A stretch of 64,000 nucleotides of DNA from Sphingomonas echinoides ATCC 14820 (GTDB lineage: Bacteria > Pseudomonadota > Alphaproteobacteria > Sphingomonadales > Sphingomonadaceae). Position 1 is the first letter of the stretch. Each line of letters opens with the position of its first letter. Shown in pieces: positions 16,984 to 27,050 of the stretch. The stretch lies in the NCBI RefSeq assembly GCF_000241465.1, contig NZ_JH584235.1:768118-832117 (forward strand). Direction: 5' to 3'. Both the position numbers and the translations under genes were made by a program. A model generated the notes under the pieces. It did no database searches. It had not been told where the DNA came from and saw only the letters and a program-made list of their open reading frames with translations.

Positions 16984-17982
16984 ATGCGCAAGGCGCTCAT
17001 CCTCGGCATGGCCGGGCTCTTGCTCGCAATCGGTGCGGCATCGGCACCCGCCGTTGCGGACGTGCGCGAGGGCGTCGATGCGTGGAGCCGGGGCGAATAT
17101 AAGAAGGCCGTCGAGCAATGGCGGCCGGCGGCCATTGCTGGCGACGCCGATGCACAGTTCAACTTGGGGCAAGCCTATTCGCTCGGTCGCGGCGTTCCGG
17201 TCGACATTCCGATGGCCGAAAGCTGGTTCCGCAAGGCCGCGCTTCAAGGCCATGCCGAGGCAGAGGCGAAATATGGCCTGGTGCTGTTCGACCAGAAAAA
17301 GCGCGCCGAGGCGCTGCCCTGGCTCGAAAAGGCGGCGAAGCGCGGCGAGCCGCGTGCCCAGCTGGTGTTGGGGACGATGCTGTTCAATGGCGACAGCGTC
17401 GCGAAGGACTGGCCGCGCGCCTATGCGCTGCTGGTGCGCTCGGCGGCCGCCAGCACGCCCGGCGCGTCCGAAGTGCAGGCGCAAATGGATACACTGATCC
17501 CGACCGACCAGCGCCAGCAGGGGTTGCTGCTCGCCCGGCAATATGAAGCCGAGGCGCAACGCCCGCAGCTTCCGCCCGAAATCTCCGGGCGCGGCACCAG
17601 CACCGCGATGCGCGCCACCGACTTGCCGCCGTCGCAATATGATCCGAATGTCGGCAACCGGCCCCAGATCGTCGCGCTCGCTCCACCGCCCGCCGCCAAG
17701 CCAACGAAGCCGCGCGTACCGCCCCGTGCCGCCGCAGTGGCTGAAGCGGCTCCCGCCCCGGCGGCTGGGCGTGGCGGCTGGCACGTTCAGCTTGGCGCGT
17801 TTGGCGATCCCGGCAATGCCCGCAAATTGTGGGGTCAAGTCAGCGGACGGTTTGCCGGGGCGAGCGTCAGCTACGTCAAGAGCGGCGCGCTGACGCGCGT
17901 GCTGGTCGGGCCTTATCCTTCGCGCGCGGCAGCAGCGGCGGCATGCGGCGCGGTGCGTCCGTGCGTGCCGGTCAACCCATAG
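16984..17982 (+). CDS. Sel1-repeat and SPOR-domain protein
   Basis: A 332-residue exported protein: signal peptide (MRKALILGMAGLLLAIGAAS..., cleavage near AVA-D), Sel1-like helical repeats (about residues 30-170, e.g. GDADAQFNLGQAYSLGRGV), a Pro/Ala linker, and a C-terminal SPOR domain (GGWHVQLGAFGD...RVLVGPYPSRAAA). It should sit in the periplasm and bind peptidoglycan. The ATG at 16984 is chosen over a TTG nine codons upstream because it begins directly at the signal peptide. Divergent from parA; with the TPR-SPOR protein it gives this cluster two SPOR proteins. Confidence 0.85.
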   Translation: MRKALILGMAGLLLAIGAASAPAVADVREGVDAWSRGEYKKAVEQWRPAAIAGDADAQFNLGQAYSLGRGVPVDIPMAESWFRKAALQGHAEAEAKYGLVLFDQKKRAEALPWLEKAAKRGEPRAQLVLGTMLFNGDSVAKDWPRAYALLVRSAAASTPGASEVQAQMDTLIPTDQRQQGLLLARQYEAEAQRPQLPPEISGRGTSTAMRATDLPPSQYDPNVGNRPQIVALAPPPAAKPTKPRVPPRAAAVAEAAPAPAAGRGGWHVQLGAFGDPGNARKLWGQVSGRFAGASVSYVKSGALTRVLVGPYPSRAAAAAACGAVRPCVPVNP

Positions 17983-17986
17983 CGCG

Positions 17987-18868
17987 TTACGCGACGACCC
18001 ATTCCGCGCGGGGGATGCCCTGCGCGTAGAGCAAGGCGGACAGATCACCCTGATCGATCCGCGCATCCGCCGCTGCGGCGACGACAGGCTTGGCGTGGTA
18101 CGCGACGCCCAGGCCAGCGGCGCGGATCATCGCCAGGTCATTGGCACCATCGCCCACCGCCAGCGTCGCCTCGGGCGGCAGGTTCAGCTCGGCCATCGCC
18201 GCCAACAGCGTCTGCAATTTGGTGTCAGAGCCGACGATCGGCTTGGTCACGGTGCCCGACAGCACACCACCCGCAATCTCGAGCCGATTGGCGATGGCGC
18301 GGTGAAAACCGATCTGCGCCGCCACCGGCTCGGCAAAGCGCGTAAAACCGCCCGAAACGAGAATGGCGGTGGCCCCGCGCGCGCGCATCGTGCCGATCAA
18401 GGCGACAGCGCCCGGCATGATCGTCACGCGCTCGGCGAGGCAGCGCTCGATCACCGCCTCGTCCAGCCCCGCCAGCAACGCGACGCGCGCATCGAGTGCG
18501 CCTTCAAAATCGAGCTCGCCGCGCATCGCCGCCTCGGTAATCGCCGCGATTTGCGGCTTGATCCCGGCATAATCGGCGAGTTCGTCGATGCACTCGACGG
18601 TGATCATCGTCGAATCCATGTCGGCGACGAGCAGCTTCTTCTCGCGGCCCTCAGCCTGCTGCACGACGACGTCGACGCCGGGAAACGCGCCCTCCAGCGC
18701 CGTGCGCGCGGCATCCGAGGCCAGGCCGAACGCAATGTCCGCCGCCTTGCCCTGCTCGATCCAGCCCTGCGCGACCGGCGAACAGCCAGCCGCTTCCAGC
18801 CGGTCCATCGCCGCCGAAATTTCACCCGCAGCCAGACTATCCGATGCTATCAGCGTCGCAATGAACAC
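17987..18868 (-). CDS. serB: Phosphoserine phosphatase
   Basis: A 293-residue HAD-family enzyme that makes L-serine from phosphoserine. The catalytic motif DMDSTMI gives the nucleophilic Asp and acid Asp; later motifs are VSGGFT, and [10 protein letters not shown] for metal binding. Residues 1-75 form an ACT-like regulatory domain. Translation starts at a GTG (18868), strongly supported by GGGAGGTGA upstream and the family-typical FIATLIA beginning. Its 5' end overlaps that of the divergent miaA gene by eight bases. Confidence 0.96.
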   Translation of the reverse strand: MFIATLIASDSLAAGEISAAMDRLEAAGCSPVAQGWIEQGKAADIAFGLASDAARTALEGAFPGVDVVVQQAEGREKKLLVADMDSTMITVECIDELADYAGIKPQIAAITEAAMRGELDFEGALDARVALLAGLDEAVIERCLAERVTIMPGAVALIGTMRARGATAILVSGGFTRFAEPVAAQIGFHRAIANRLEIAGGVLSGTVTKPIVGSDTKLQTLLAAMAELNLPPEATLAVGDGANDLAMIRAAGLGVAYHAKPVVAAAADARIDQGDLSALLYAQGIPRAEWVVA

Positions 18869-19790
18869 ACGTCACCTCCCAAGGCTCGCGCTCATCGCAG
18901 GGCCAACCGCCAGCGGCAAGTCCGCTCTCGCGATTGCGGTTGCCGAACGACACGACGGCGTGGTCATCAATGCGGATTCGGCGCAGGTCTATCGGGATTT
19001 GCGCGTCTTGACGGCACGCCCGACTGCGGAGGACGAAGCGCTCGTGCCGCACCGGCTGTTCGGCCATGTCGATGGTGCCGACAGCTATTCGGCCGCGCGC
19101 TGGGCGAACGAGGCCGCGCGCGAGATCGACGCGGCGCACGCTGCAGGCAAGCTGCCGGTACTGGTGGGCGGCACCGGCCTCTATCTGCGTACCCTGCTCG
19201 ACGGCATCGCACCTGTGCCCGAGATCGATCCGCAGATTCGCGAGGCGGTCCGCGCGCTGCCGGTGGCGGAGGCCCATGCTGCACTTGCCGTGCTGGATCC
19301 GCCCGCCGCCGCCCGGCTCGCCCCCGCCGACACCACCCGGGTGGCGCGCGCGTTGGAGGTGGTGCGCTCGACCGGCAAGCCACTGACGGAGTGGCAAGCG
19401 GCGCGCAGCGGTGGCATCGGCGACCGCGTTTCGCTCGCCGCGCTGGTGCTGCTGCCCGATCGCGACTGGCTGATGGCGCGGTGCGATGCCCGCGCGGCGG
19501 CGATGTTTGCTGACGGTGCGCGCGCGGAAGTCGCGGCATTGCGCGACCGCGCCGACATCCCCTCCTCCGCACCGATCCGCCGCGCGATCGGCGTGCCCGA
19601 AATGCTGGCGGTTCTGGCCAGCGAAATGACCGAAAATCAAGCACTTGACCTAACCCGCATCGCCACTCGGCAATATGCGAAACGGCAATATACCTGGTTC
19701 CGCAACCAGCCCCCACCCAGCTGGCGGCGCAGTCATATGTTAGAAACAATCGAACTAATGCATGAAATAGACATATTATTACATGATTAG
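18861..19790 (+). CDS. miaA: tRNA dimethylallyltransferase
   Basis: A 309-residue enzyme adding dimethylallyl to A37 of tRNAs that read codons starting with U. Motifs: P-loop [23 protein letters not shown], and a C-terminal [13 protein letters not shown] tRNA-binding segment. The ATG at 18861 is the only reasonable start before the P-loop and has no clear ribosome-binding site; it overlaps serB divergently. The last 40 bases are noticeably AT-rich. About 80 bases further on is ilvB on the same strand, which has its own promoter candidate. Confidence 0.95.
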   Translation: MNTRHLPRLALIAGPTASGKSALAIAVAERHDGVVINADSAQVYRDLRVLTARPTAEDEALVPHRLFGHVDGADSYSAARWANEAAREIDAAHAAGKLPVLVGGTGLYLRTLLDGIAPVPEIDPQIREAVRALPVAEAHAALAVLDPPAAARLAPADTTRVARALEVVRSTGKPLTEWQAARSGGIGDRVSLAALVLLPDRDWLMARCDARAAAMFADGARAEVAALRDRADIPSSAPIRRAIGVPEMLAVLASEMTENQALDLTRIATRQYAKRQYTWFRNQPPPSWRRSHMLETIELMHEIDILLHD

Positions 19791-19793
19791 TGG

Positions 19794-19840
19794 TTGACAC
19801 GTACATTTCGTGCAACTAGCAGCGCCGCTCCAACGCTGCT
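19794..19840 (+). promoter_or_regulatory. Candidate ilvB promoter and leader hairpin
   Basis: A perfect -35 TTGACA (19794-19799) is followed after 17 bases by TAGCAG, a weak -10. The leader contains AGCAGCG (19818-19824) and CGCTGCT (19834-19840), a seven-base stem with a nine-base loop. No leader peptide ORF is visible here, unlike upstream of leuA. GGAG at 19859-19862 supplies the ilvB ribosome-binding site. Confidence 0.4.
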
Positions 19841-19869
19841 AAAGGCCGCAGCGCAAAAGGAGACCGAAC

Positions 19870-21627
19870 GTGACCGAGAAAAGCGGAGCAGACATCCTGA
19901 TCGAGGCGCTGGGCGATCTCGGCGTGGAGGTCGTGTTCGGCTATCCGGGTGGTGCGGTGCTACCGATTTACGACGCGCTCTTCCGCCACAATGCCGCAGG
20001 CGGCCGAATCAAGCATATTCTGGTGCGCCACGAACAAGCCGCAACGCATGCCGCAGAGGGCTATGCCCGCTCGACCGGCAAGCCCGGTGTCGTGCTCGTC
20101 ACGTCGGGCCCCGGCGCGACCAATGCCGTCACCGGCATCACCGATGCGCTGATGGATTCGATCCCGATGGTGGTCATCACCGGCCAGGTGCCGACCACGC
20201 TGATCGGCACCGACGCCTTTCAGGAGGCCGACACCGTCGGCATCACGCGCCACTGCACCAAGCATAATTATCTGGTGAAGGATCCGGCCAAGCTCGGCAA
20301 CACCATCCACGAGGCGTTTCACATCGCCACCTCGGGTCGCCCCGGCCCCGTCGTGATCGACATCCCGAAGGACGTTCAGGTCGCCACCGCGCGCTACACC
20401 AAGCCCGGCCCGATCCGCCACAAGACCTATCGCCCGCAGGTCAAGGCCGACCAGAGCGCGATCGAGCAAGCGGTGGACATGCTCGCTGCTGCCGAGCGCC
20501 CGATCCTCTATACTGGCGGCGGCATCATCAATGCCGGCCCGGCGGCCAGCCAATTGCTGTGCGAACTGGCGCGGATCACGGGTGCCCCCGTTACCTCGAC
20601 GCTGATGGGCCTGGGTGCCTATCCGGCGAGCGGCCCGCAATGGCTCGGCATGCTCGGCATGCACGGCACGTACGAAGCCAATCTGGCGATGAACAAGGCC
20701 GATCTGATCGTCTGCCTCGGCGCGCGCTTCGATGATCGCGTGACCGGGCGGCTCGATGCCTTCAGCCCCTATTCGCGCAAGATCCATGTCGATATCGATC
20801 GCTCGTCGATCAACAAGAATGTCCGCGTCGATTTGCCGATCGTCGCCGATGTCGGCCATGCGCTGGAAGACATGGTGCGCGTGTTCAAGGCGCGCCGCCA
20901 TCCCAAGCCCGATCTCGCCGAATGGTGGCGGATGATCGCGGGCTGGCGCGCGGTGAAGAGCCTCGATTTCGCCGAGACCGGTTCCGAGATCATGCCGCAA
21001 CGCGCGATCCGCGCTTTGTGGGAGGCGACACACAAGCGCAGCCCGATCATCACCACCGAAGTCGGCCAGCATCAGATGTGGGCCGCACAGCATTTCGGCT
21101 TCGAAGGCCCGAACAAATGGCTGACCTCGGGCGGGCTCGGCACGATGGGCTATGGCCTGCCCGCCGCGATCGGCGCGCAGCTCGGCAACCCCAAGGCGCT
21201 GGTGATCGACATTGCCGGCGAGGCCTCGATCCAGATGAACATCCAGGAGCTGGCAACGGCGATGCAATATCGCCTGCCGGTCAAGATCTTCATCCTCAAC
21301 AACGAATATATGGGCATGGTCCGCCAGTGGCAGGAACTGACCTATTCGAGCCGCTATGCCGAAAGCTATTCGGACACGCTGCCCGATTTCGTGAAGCTGG
21401 CCGAAGCCTATGGCTGGAAGGGCATCCGCATCGAAGGCAATGATCAGTTGGACGACGGCATCGCCGCGATGCTCGATCATGACGGGCCGGTGCTGGTGGA
21501 TTGCCGCGTGGCCAAACTCACCAACTGTTTCCCGATGATCCCCTCAGGCGCAGCCCATACCGACATGCTGCTCGCATCGAGCGAAGTGTCGGGCGAAATG
21601 GACGACGAAGCGAAGGCGCTGGTCTAA
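19870..21627 (+). CDS. ilvB: Acetolactate synthase large subunit
   Basis: A 585-residue thiamine-diphosphate enzyme that condenses pyruvate (or pyruvate and 2-ketobutyrate), the first shared step of Val/Leu/Ile synthesis. Visible: the catalytic Glu region RHEQAATHAAEGYAR, the FAD/central domain (GRPGPVVIDIPKDVQ), and the ThDP motif GDxxN equivalent near IAGEASIQMNIQELATA. Starts at GTG after AAAAGGAGACC. It overlaps ilvN by one base (TAATG), as expected for subunits made in fixed ratio. Confidence 0.97.
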   Translation: MTEKSGADILIEALGDLGVEVVFGYPGGAVLPIYDALFRHNAAGGRIKHILVRHEQAATHAAEGYARSTGKPGVVLVTSGPGATNAVTGITDALMDSIPMVVITGQVPTTLIGTDAFQEADTVGITRHCTKHNYLVKDPAKLGNTIHEAFHIATSGRPGPVVIDIPKDVQVATARYTKPGPIRHKTYRPQVKADQSAIEQAVDMLAAAERPILYTGGGIINAGPAASQLLCELARITGAPVTSTLMGLGAYPASGPQWLGMLGMHGTYEANLAMNKADLIVCLGARFDDRVTGRLDAFSPYSRKIHVDIDRSSINKNVRVDLPIVADVGHALEDMVRVFKARRHPKPDLAEWWRMIAGWRAVKSLDFAETGSEIMPQRAIRALWEATHKRSPIITTEVGQHQMWAAQHFGFEGPNKWLTSGGLGTMGYGLPAAIGAQLGNPKALVIDIAGEASIQMNIQELATAMQYRLPVKIFILNNEYMGMVRQWQELTYSSRYAESYSDTLPDFVKLAEAYGWKGIRIEGNDQLDDGIAAMLDHDGPVLVDCRVAKLTNCFPMIPSGAAHTDMLLASSEVSGEMDDEAKALV

Positions 21628-22142
21628 TGCATATCACCGAAGAAAAAACGCAGCGGCACACGCTGGCCGTGATGGTCGATAACGAGCCGGGCATTCTCGC
21701 CCGCATCGCCGGCCTGTTCACCGCACGCGGTTACAATATCGAGAGCCTGACCGTGTCGGACGTTACCGCCGACCAGGCCGTCAGCCGCATCACCATCGTC
21801 ACCTCGGCCAGCGCGCATGTGATGGAACAGATCATGGCACAGCTCGACCGGCTGGTGCCGGTGCATTCGGTGACCGACCTCACCGCGCTCGGGCCGCATG
21901 TCGAGCGCGAACTGGCGCTGCTCAAGGTCTCCGGGCACGGCGAACACCGGATCGAGGCGCTGCGCCTTGCCGACGTGTTCCGCGCGCGCGTGGTCGACAC
22001 CACGATCAACAGCTTCGTGTTCGAACTGACCGGCGGGCGCGAGAAGATCGATGGCTTCATCGCGCTGATGCGACAGGTCGGGCTGTGCGAAGTCGCGCGC
22101 ACCGGCATCGTCGCCATCGCCCGCGGGGACAAAGCGATTTGA
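21627..22142 (+). CDS. ilvN: Acetolactate synthase small subunit
   Basis: A 171-residue regulatory subunit with an N-terminal ACT domain (HTLAVMVDNEPGILARIAGLF, GYNIESLTV) that binds valine for feedback inhibition, and the ALS_ss C-terminal domain (RADVFRARVVDTT-type segment, GLCEVARTG). Starts at the ATG overlapping the ilvB stop. Followed by a composite repeat and then ilvC on the same strand, so ilvBNC is probably one operon interrupted only by the repeat. Confidence 0.97.
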   Translation: MHITEEKTQRHTLAVMVDNEPGILARIAGLFTARGYNIESLTVSDVTADQAVSRITIVTSASAHVMEQIMAQLDRLVPVHSVTDLTALGPHVERELALLKVSGHGEHRIEALRLADVFRARVVDTTINSFVFELTGGREKIDGFIALMRQVGLCEVARTGIVAIARGDKAI

Positions 22143-22165
22143 AGCGGGCGATTTGAAATGAATAC

Positions 22166-23347
<1,182 letters not shown>

Positions 23348-23366
23348 ACCGCATTCCTAAGCTCCG

Positions 23367-23393
23367 GTGGAGGGCGCGTCACGCGCCCTCCAC
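23367..23393. terminator. Hairpin after ilvC
   Basis: Perfect 12-base arms GTGGAGGGCGCG (23367-23378) and CGCGCCCTCCAC (23382-23393) with a three-base loop, 19 bases after the ilvC stop. There is no U-run, so termination would need Rho or the stem may act as an mRNA end-stabiliser. Confidence 0.6.
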
Positions 23394-23473
23394 GAAACGG
23401 ATCGTTGCCGAAACAGCGTTTGACGCTTCCACCTGTTGCACCGCATTTGCGCCCCACGTAACAGGAGACCGCA

Positions 23474-24103
23474 ATGCGCCTTACCCATCTCTACACCGCC
23501 ACCGCCGCCGTATTGCTCTTTGGTGCCCCCGTCGTCGCGCAAATGGCACCGCCCGAAATGCTGCGCGGTGCCGGCACCGTAACCGACGTCAAGGCCGGCA
23601 CCTATGCGGTTGAGCCACACCACACCCAGGTGACCTTCAGCGTTAGCCATTTCGGTATTTCGCCGTATGCCGGCACCTTTTCGGATGCCAGCGGTACGCT
23701 CAAGCTCGATCCGGCCAAGCCCGCCGAGACCCAGCTCGACGTCACCCTGCCGATCGCCAGCGTGCAGACCACCAGCAGCGTGCTGACCGGCGAACTGAAA
23801 AGCGCCGACTGGTTCGACGCCGCCAAATTCCCGACCGCGACCTTCCATTCGACCAAGGTCACCCAGATCAGCGGCGATGCGGTGGCAGTTGATGGCACGC
23901 TTACCCTGCACGGCGTGACCAAGCCCGTCACCTTCCGCGCAAAGCTGTTCGGCGCGGCGACCAATCCGATGAGCAAGAAGGCCTCGATCGGCTTCCTTGG
24001 CCGGATGGTGATCCATCGTTCGGACTTCGGCGTCAGCAAATATGTGCCGGTCGTGTCGGATGAAACCGTGCTGGTCATCAACGCGGCGTTCGAGCTTCAG
24101 TGA
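23474..24103 (+). CDS. YceI-family periplasmic lipid-binding protein
   Basis: A 209-residue YceI-like protein: signal peptide ([23 protein letters not shown]) then a lipocalin-like beta-barrel with family motifs [33 protein letters not shown] and [14 protein letters not shown]. Members bind polyisoprenoids or similar lipids in the periplasm; the physiological role is unclear. AACAGGAGACC precedes the ATG. Its stop overlaps the next gene's GTG (GTGA). Confidence 0.92.
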   Translation: MRLTHLYTATAAVLLFGAPVVAQMAPPEMLRGAGTVTDVKAGTYAVEPHHTQVTFSVSHFGISPYAGTFSDASGTLKLDPAKPAETQLDVTLPIASVQTTSSVLTGELKSADWFDAAKFPTATFHSTKVTQISGDAVAVDGTLTLHGVTKPVTFRAKLFGAATNPMSKKASIGFLGRMVIHRSDFGVSKYVPVVSDETVLVINAAFELQ

Positions 24104-24741
24104 GCCCAACGATCCCCCCGTCCGAGGACACCGAAGGCCGCCCCGGCGTGGGCCGCGTCGAGGCGTTTTCGGACGGGGTGATCGCGATCATCGTCACGAT
24201 CATGGTGCTCGAGCTGCACCCGCCGGTGGAGGCGGGGCTCGGGCATTTATGGTCACTATGGCCGATCTTCTTCGCTTACGCGCTCAGCTATCTCTACGTC
24301 GCGCTTTACTGGTCGAACCATCACCGGCTGTTCAGCCATGCGAGCGTGGTCAGCAACGGTCTTATCTGGTCGAACATGGCGCTGCTGTTCGCGCTGTCGC
24401 TGGTGCCGTTCTCGACCGCCTATCTCGGCGAGCAGCATTTCAGCCGCGATGCGACCCTCGTCTATCTCGTCACCATGTTCGTCCCCTCCATCGCTTATGC
24501 TTGGCTACAGCGCGTGATCCGCGCAACCGGCGTGCAAGGCGTACGCGCCACTCGCTATCACGTGGCGACGCTGCGCAAGGGTATCGTCGCAATCCTCCTC
24601 TATCTGGCGGGCATGCCGCTCAGCTTCGTCTCGCCCTGGCTCGGCATTGCCTGCGCGATGCTGGTGGCGGTGCTGTGGTTCCTGCCCAACAGTCCGTTTG
24701 ATCGACTGTTTGAATCCCGGACTGGACAGCCTACCCCGTGA
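24100..24741 (+). CDS. TMEM175-family membrane protein
   Basis: A 213-residue six-helix membrane protein carrying the TMEM175 signature in helix 1 ([21 protein letters not shown], with the FSDG motif), the pattern of prokaryotic K+-selective channels of this family. Later segments include [21 protein letters not shown]. Starts at a GTG overlapping the yceI stop by four bases. Channel activity is inferred from the family only. The promoter of the leuA leader appears to lie in its last codons. Confidence 0.88.
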   Translation: MSPTIPPSEDTEGRPGVGRVEAFSDGVIAIIVTIMVLELHPPVEAGLGHLWSLWPIFFAYALSYLYVALYWSNHHRLFSHASVVSNGLIWSNMALLFALSLVPFSTAYLGEQHFSRDATLVYLVTMFVPSIAYAWLQRVIRATGVQGVRATRYHVATLRKGIVAILLYLAGMPLSFVSPWLGIACAMLVAVLWFLPNSPFDRLFESRTGQPTP

Positions 24742-24750
24742 CTTGCTAAC
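24723..24750 (+). promoter_or_regulatory. Candidate promoter for leuL-leuA
   Basis: TGGACA (24723-24728), 16 bases, GCTAAC (24745-24750), about ten bases before the leader-peptide ATG at 24761. The -35 is good (five of six), the -10 poor (three of six). If used, the leader transcript would begin within a few bases of the ATG. Confidence 0.3.
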
Positions 24751-24760
24751 GCGCCGGACA

Positions 24761-24808
24761 ATGACGCAGGCTCTGCTTCTTTCGCTGCTTCGACTTACGC
24801 GCCCTTAG
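24761..24808 (+). CDS. leuL: Leucine-rich leader peptide (leuA attenuator)
   Basis: A 15-codon ORF, MTQALLLSLLRLTRP, with six leucine codons of 15 (CTG, CTT, CTT, CTG, CTT, CTT), 98 bases upstream of leuA. Its last four codons and stop lie inside a hairpin (24798-24813) whose sequence can alternatively pair with 24848-24857. This is the classical layout of transcription attenuation: ribosomes stalling at Leu codons when Leu-tRNA is scarce would change which helix forms. No strong ribosome-binding site is present. Function is inferred from the layout. Confidence 0.72.
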   Translation: MTQALLLSLLRLTRP

Positions 24809-24857
24809 GCGCGCCCCTCGCTGCGCGCCCCCGGGCTGCGCGCGACCCGCCTAAGGG
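24798..24857 (+). promoter_or_regulatory. Mutually exclusive leader hairpins (leucine attenuator)
   Basis: Hairpin A: CGCGCC (24798-24803) with GGCGCG (24808-24813), loop CTTA. Helix B: CCCTTAGGCG (24802-24811) with CGCCTAAGGG (24848-24857), a perfect ten-base pairing. A and B share bases and cannot coexist. The leader-peptide stop codon (24806-24808) lies in the shared segment. Between them is a very G+C-rich stretch with two CTGCGCGC copies that can form further stems. There is no obvious U-run, so the exact terminator is unresolved. Confidence 0.6.
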
Positions 24858-24905
24858 ACAGACCGCCCCCGAACGTCGATCCGCGATATCCGAGCGAGAC
24901 CAACC

Positions 24906-26564
24906 ATGCTGCGTGACCCTTCGACCAAATACCGCCCCTTCCCGACCATCGATCTGCCCGATCGGCGCTGGCCGTCGCAGACGATCACCACTGCCCCGCG
25001 CTGGCTCTCGACCGATTTGCGCGACGGCAATCAGGCGCTGATCGACCCGATGGACGCCGAGAAGAAGACCCGGATGTTCGATCTGATCGTAAAGGTCGGC
25101 ATCAAGGAAATCGAAGTCGGCTTCCCCGCCGCCGGCGCGACCGAATTCGATTTCATCTCAGGCCTCGTCAAAAGCGGCCGCATCCCCGACGATACGATGA
25201 TCCAGGTGCTGACCCAGTCACGCCGCGATTTGATCGAAACCAGCTTCCAGTCGCTGCGCGGCGCGCGGGCGGCGATCGTTCACCTCTACAACGCCGTCAG
25301 CCCGGCGTGGCGCAAGATCGTGTTCGGCATGACTCGCGCAGAAGTGAAGCAGATCGCCATCGACGGCGCGATGATCCTGCGCGACCAGGCCGCCGCCCAG
25401 CCCGACACCGACTGGTTTTTCGAATATAGCCCGGAAACCTTCTCGACCGCCGAGCTCGATTTCAGCCTTGAAGTGTGTGAGGCGGTGATGGACGTGCTGC
25501 GCCCGACGCCCGACCACAAATTGATCCTCAACCTGCCCGCCACGGTCGAATGCGCGACGCCCAACGTCTATGCCGACCAGATCGAATGGTTTGGCCGCAA
25601 CATCCGGGGCCGCGATTGCGTAGCGCTCAGCCTGCACCCGCATAACGATCGCGGCACCGGCGTCGCCGCCGCCGAACTGGGGCTGATGGCGGGCGCCGAC
25701 CGCGTCGAGGGCTGCCTGCTCGGCAATGGCGAGCGCACCGGCAATTGCGACCTGGTGACCGTCGCGCTCAACATGTACACGCAAGGCCTTGATCCGAAAC
25801 TGGACTTTTCGGACATCGACGCGATCGTCAACACCGTTACCTATTGCACGCAGCTCCCCGTGCATCCGCGCACGCCCTATGCGGGCGATCTGGTGTTCAC
25901 CGCCTTCTCGGGCAGCCATCAGGACGCGATCAAGAAGGGCTTTGCCGCACAGGAAGCCAAGAACGATACGCTGTGGGAAGTCCCCTATCTGCCGATCGAT
26001 CCGGCCGATCTTGGTCGCAGTTATGAAGCGGTGATCCGCGTCAATTCGCAGTCGGGCAAGGGTGGCGTCGCCTGGGTGATCGAGCAGGATAAGGGCCTGA
26101 AACTGCCCAAGCGCCTGCAGGCCGATTTCAGCCGCCACGTCCAGCGCCTCGCCGACGAAACCAGCCGCGAAATGAACGCGAGCGATATTTGGGGCCTGTT
26201 CGAGGCAACCTATCTCGCGCGCGGCGAAGATCGCTTCCGGCTGCTCGATTATACTGAAAGCGGCAGCGTCGGCGACCGGCTGTTCGTCGGCCATGTCGCG
26301 GTCGATGGCGAGGAGCGCTCGATCTCCGGGCGCGGCAATGGCTTGATCTCGGGCGTCATCGCGGCGCTGGGTGAGACAACCGGCCCGCAGCTCGACGTGG
26401 TCGACTATAGCGAGCACGCCATCGGCCACGGTGCCGATGCGCAAGCCGCGGCCTATGTCGAATGCCGCACCGGGGATGGGCGCACCGTGTTCGGAGTCGG
26501 GATCGACGCCGACATCGCCACCGCCTCGGTGCGCGCGGTGCTTAGCGCAGCCAACCGGGTTTAG
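24906..26564 (+). CDS. leuA: 2-Isopropylmalate synthase
   Basis: A 552-residue enzyme that condenses acetyl-CoA with 2-ketoisovalerate, the first committed step to leucine. Motifs: [16 protein letters not shown] (TIM-barrel metal Asp), [15 protein letters not shown] (catalytic HxH), GNGERTGN, and a C-terminal LeuA allosteric domain (about residues 420-550) where leucine normally binds. The length and the RDGNQ motif mark the longer LeuA2-type subfamily. Preceded by a leucine leader peptide, so both attenuation and feedback inhibition probably regulate it. Confidence 0.96.
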   Translation: MLRDPSTKYRPFPTIDLPDRRWPSQTITTAPRWLSTDLRDGNQALIDPMDAEKKTRMFDLIVKVGIKEIEVGFPAAGATEFDFISGLVKSGRIPDDTMIQVLTQSRRDLIETSFQSLRGARAAIVHLYNAVSPAWRKIVFGMTRAEVKQIAIDGAMILRDQAAAQPDTDWFFEYSPETFSTAELDFSLEVCEAVMDVLRPTPDHKLILNLPATVECATPNVYADQIEWFGRNIRGRDCVALSLHPHNDRGTGVAAAELGLMAGADRVEGCLLGNGERTGNCDLVTVALNMYTQGLDPKLDFSDIDAIVNTVTYCTQLPVHPRTPYAGDLVFTAFSGSHQDAIKKGFAAQEAKNDTLWEVPYLPIDPADLGRSYEAVIRVNSQSGKGGVAWVIEQDKGLKLPKRLQADFSRHVQRLADETSREMNASDIWGLFEATYLARGEDRFRLLDYTESGSVGDRLFVGHVAVDGEERSISGRGNGLISGVIAALGETTGPQLDVVDYSEHAIGHGADAQAAAYVECRTGDGRTVFGVGIDADIATASVRAVLSAANRV

Positions 26565-26573
26565 CCCCCCCTT

Positions 26574-26666
26574 CCCGTTCGCCCTGAGCCTGTCGAAGGG
26601 CCCGTCTTCGCAGACTCCGGCCTCGCCAGGGGAGAGCGGGGCTTCGACAGGCTCAGCCCGAACGGG
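26574..26666. repeat. REP-like palindromic pair (family 2)
   Basis: Copy one at 26574-26604 (core GTTCGCCCTGAGCCTGTCGA) and an inverted copy at 26638-26666 (core CTTCGACAGGCTCAGCCCGA), separated by 33 bases, between the convergent leuA and folB genes. Arms are near-perfect complements and could act as a bidirectional terminator-like structure. Confidence 0.9.
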
Positions 26667-26693
26667 GCGCAATCGGACGAGACCGGGTGTGCG

Positions 26694-27050
26694 CTACCGC
26701 CCGCGCACAATCTCGCACCCGACCGCCGCATCGGGGTACACGTCCGGCTTCGACGTCCGCACCGTCACGCGCTCGACGCGCGGGTCGGCAAGGCACAGCG
26801 CCGCGATCGCCTCGCACAGCGTTTCCTGCAAATGGAAATGGCGGTCCGCGACCAGCGCCTTCACGCCTGCGCGCACGAAATCATAATCGAGCACCGCATC
26901 GATGCGGTCCTCAGCGGGGGGCGTTGGATAGACCACCTCCATCCGCACCGACACGATCACCCTTTGCCGCGCCGCCAGTTCGTGCGGATGGATGCCGAGC
27001 CCCATCGTCACTTGAAGGCCCTCGAGCATGGTGGTGAACCGAACCGTCAT
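26694..27050 (-). CDS. folB: Dihydroneopterin aldolase
   Basis: A 118-residue FolB-type protein, which cleaves 7,8-dihydroneopterin in folate synthesis. Seen: the N-terminal beta strand with LEGLQVTMGLGIHPHELAARQR (Glu near the start, HPHE), the central LDYDFVRAGVKAL segment and LQETLCEAIA, typical of the tunnelling fold. Overlaps the SDR gene by four bases. Sits at the end of folE-SDR-folB, all on the minus strand. Confidence 0.9.
   Translation of the reverse strand: MTVRFTTMLEGLQVTMGLGIHPHELAARQRVIVSVRMEVVYPTPPAEDRIDAVLDYDFVRAGVKALVADRHFHLQETLCEAIAALCLADPRVERVTVRTSKPDVYPDAAVGCEIVRGR

Noticed and set aside
19794..19869. A leader peptide for ilvB
   Set aside because: There is no start codon followed by branched-chain codons in the leader; only a short hairpin is present.
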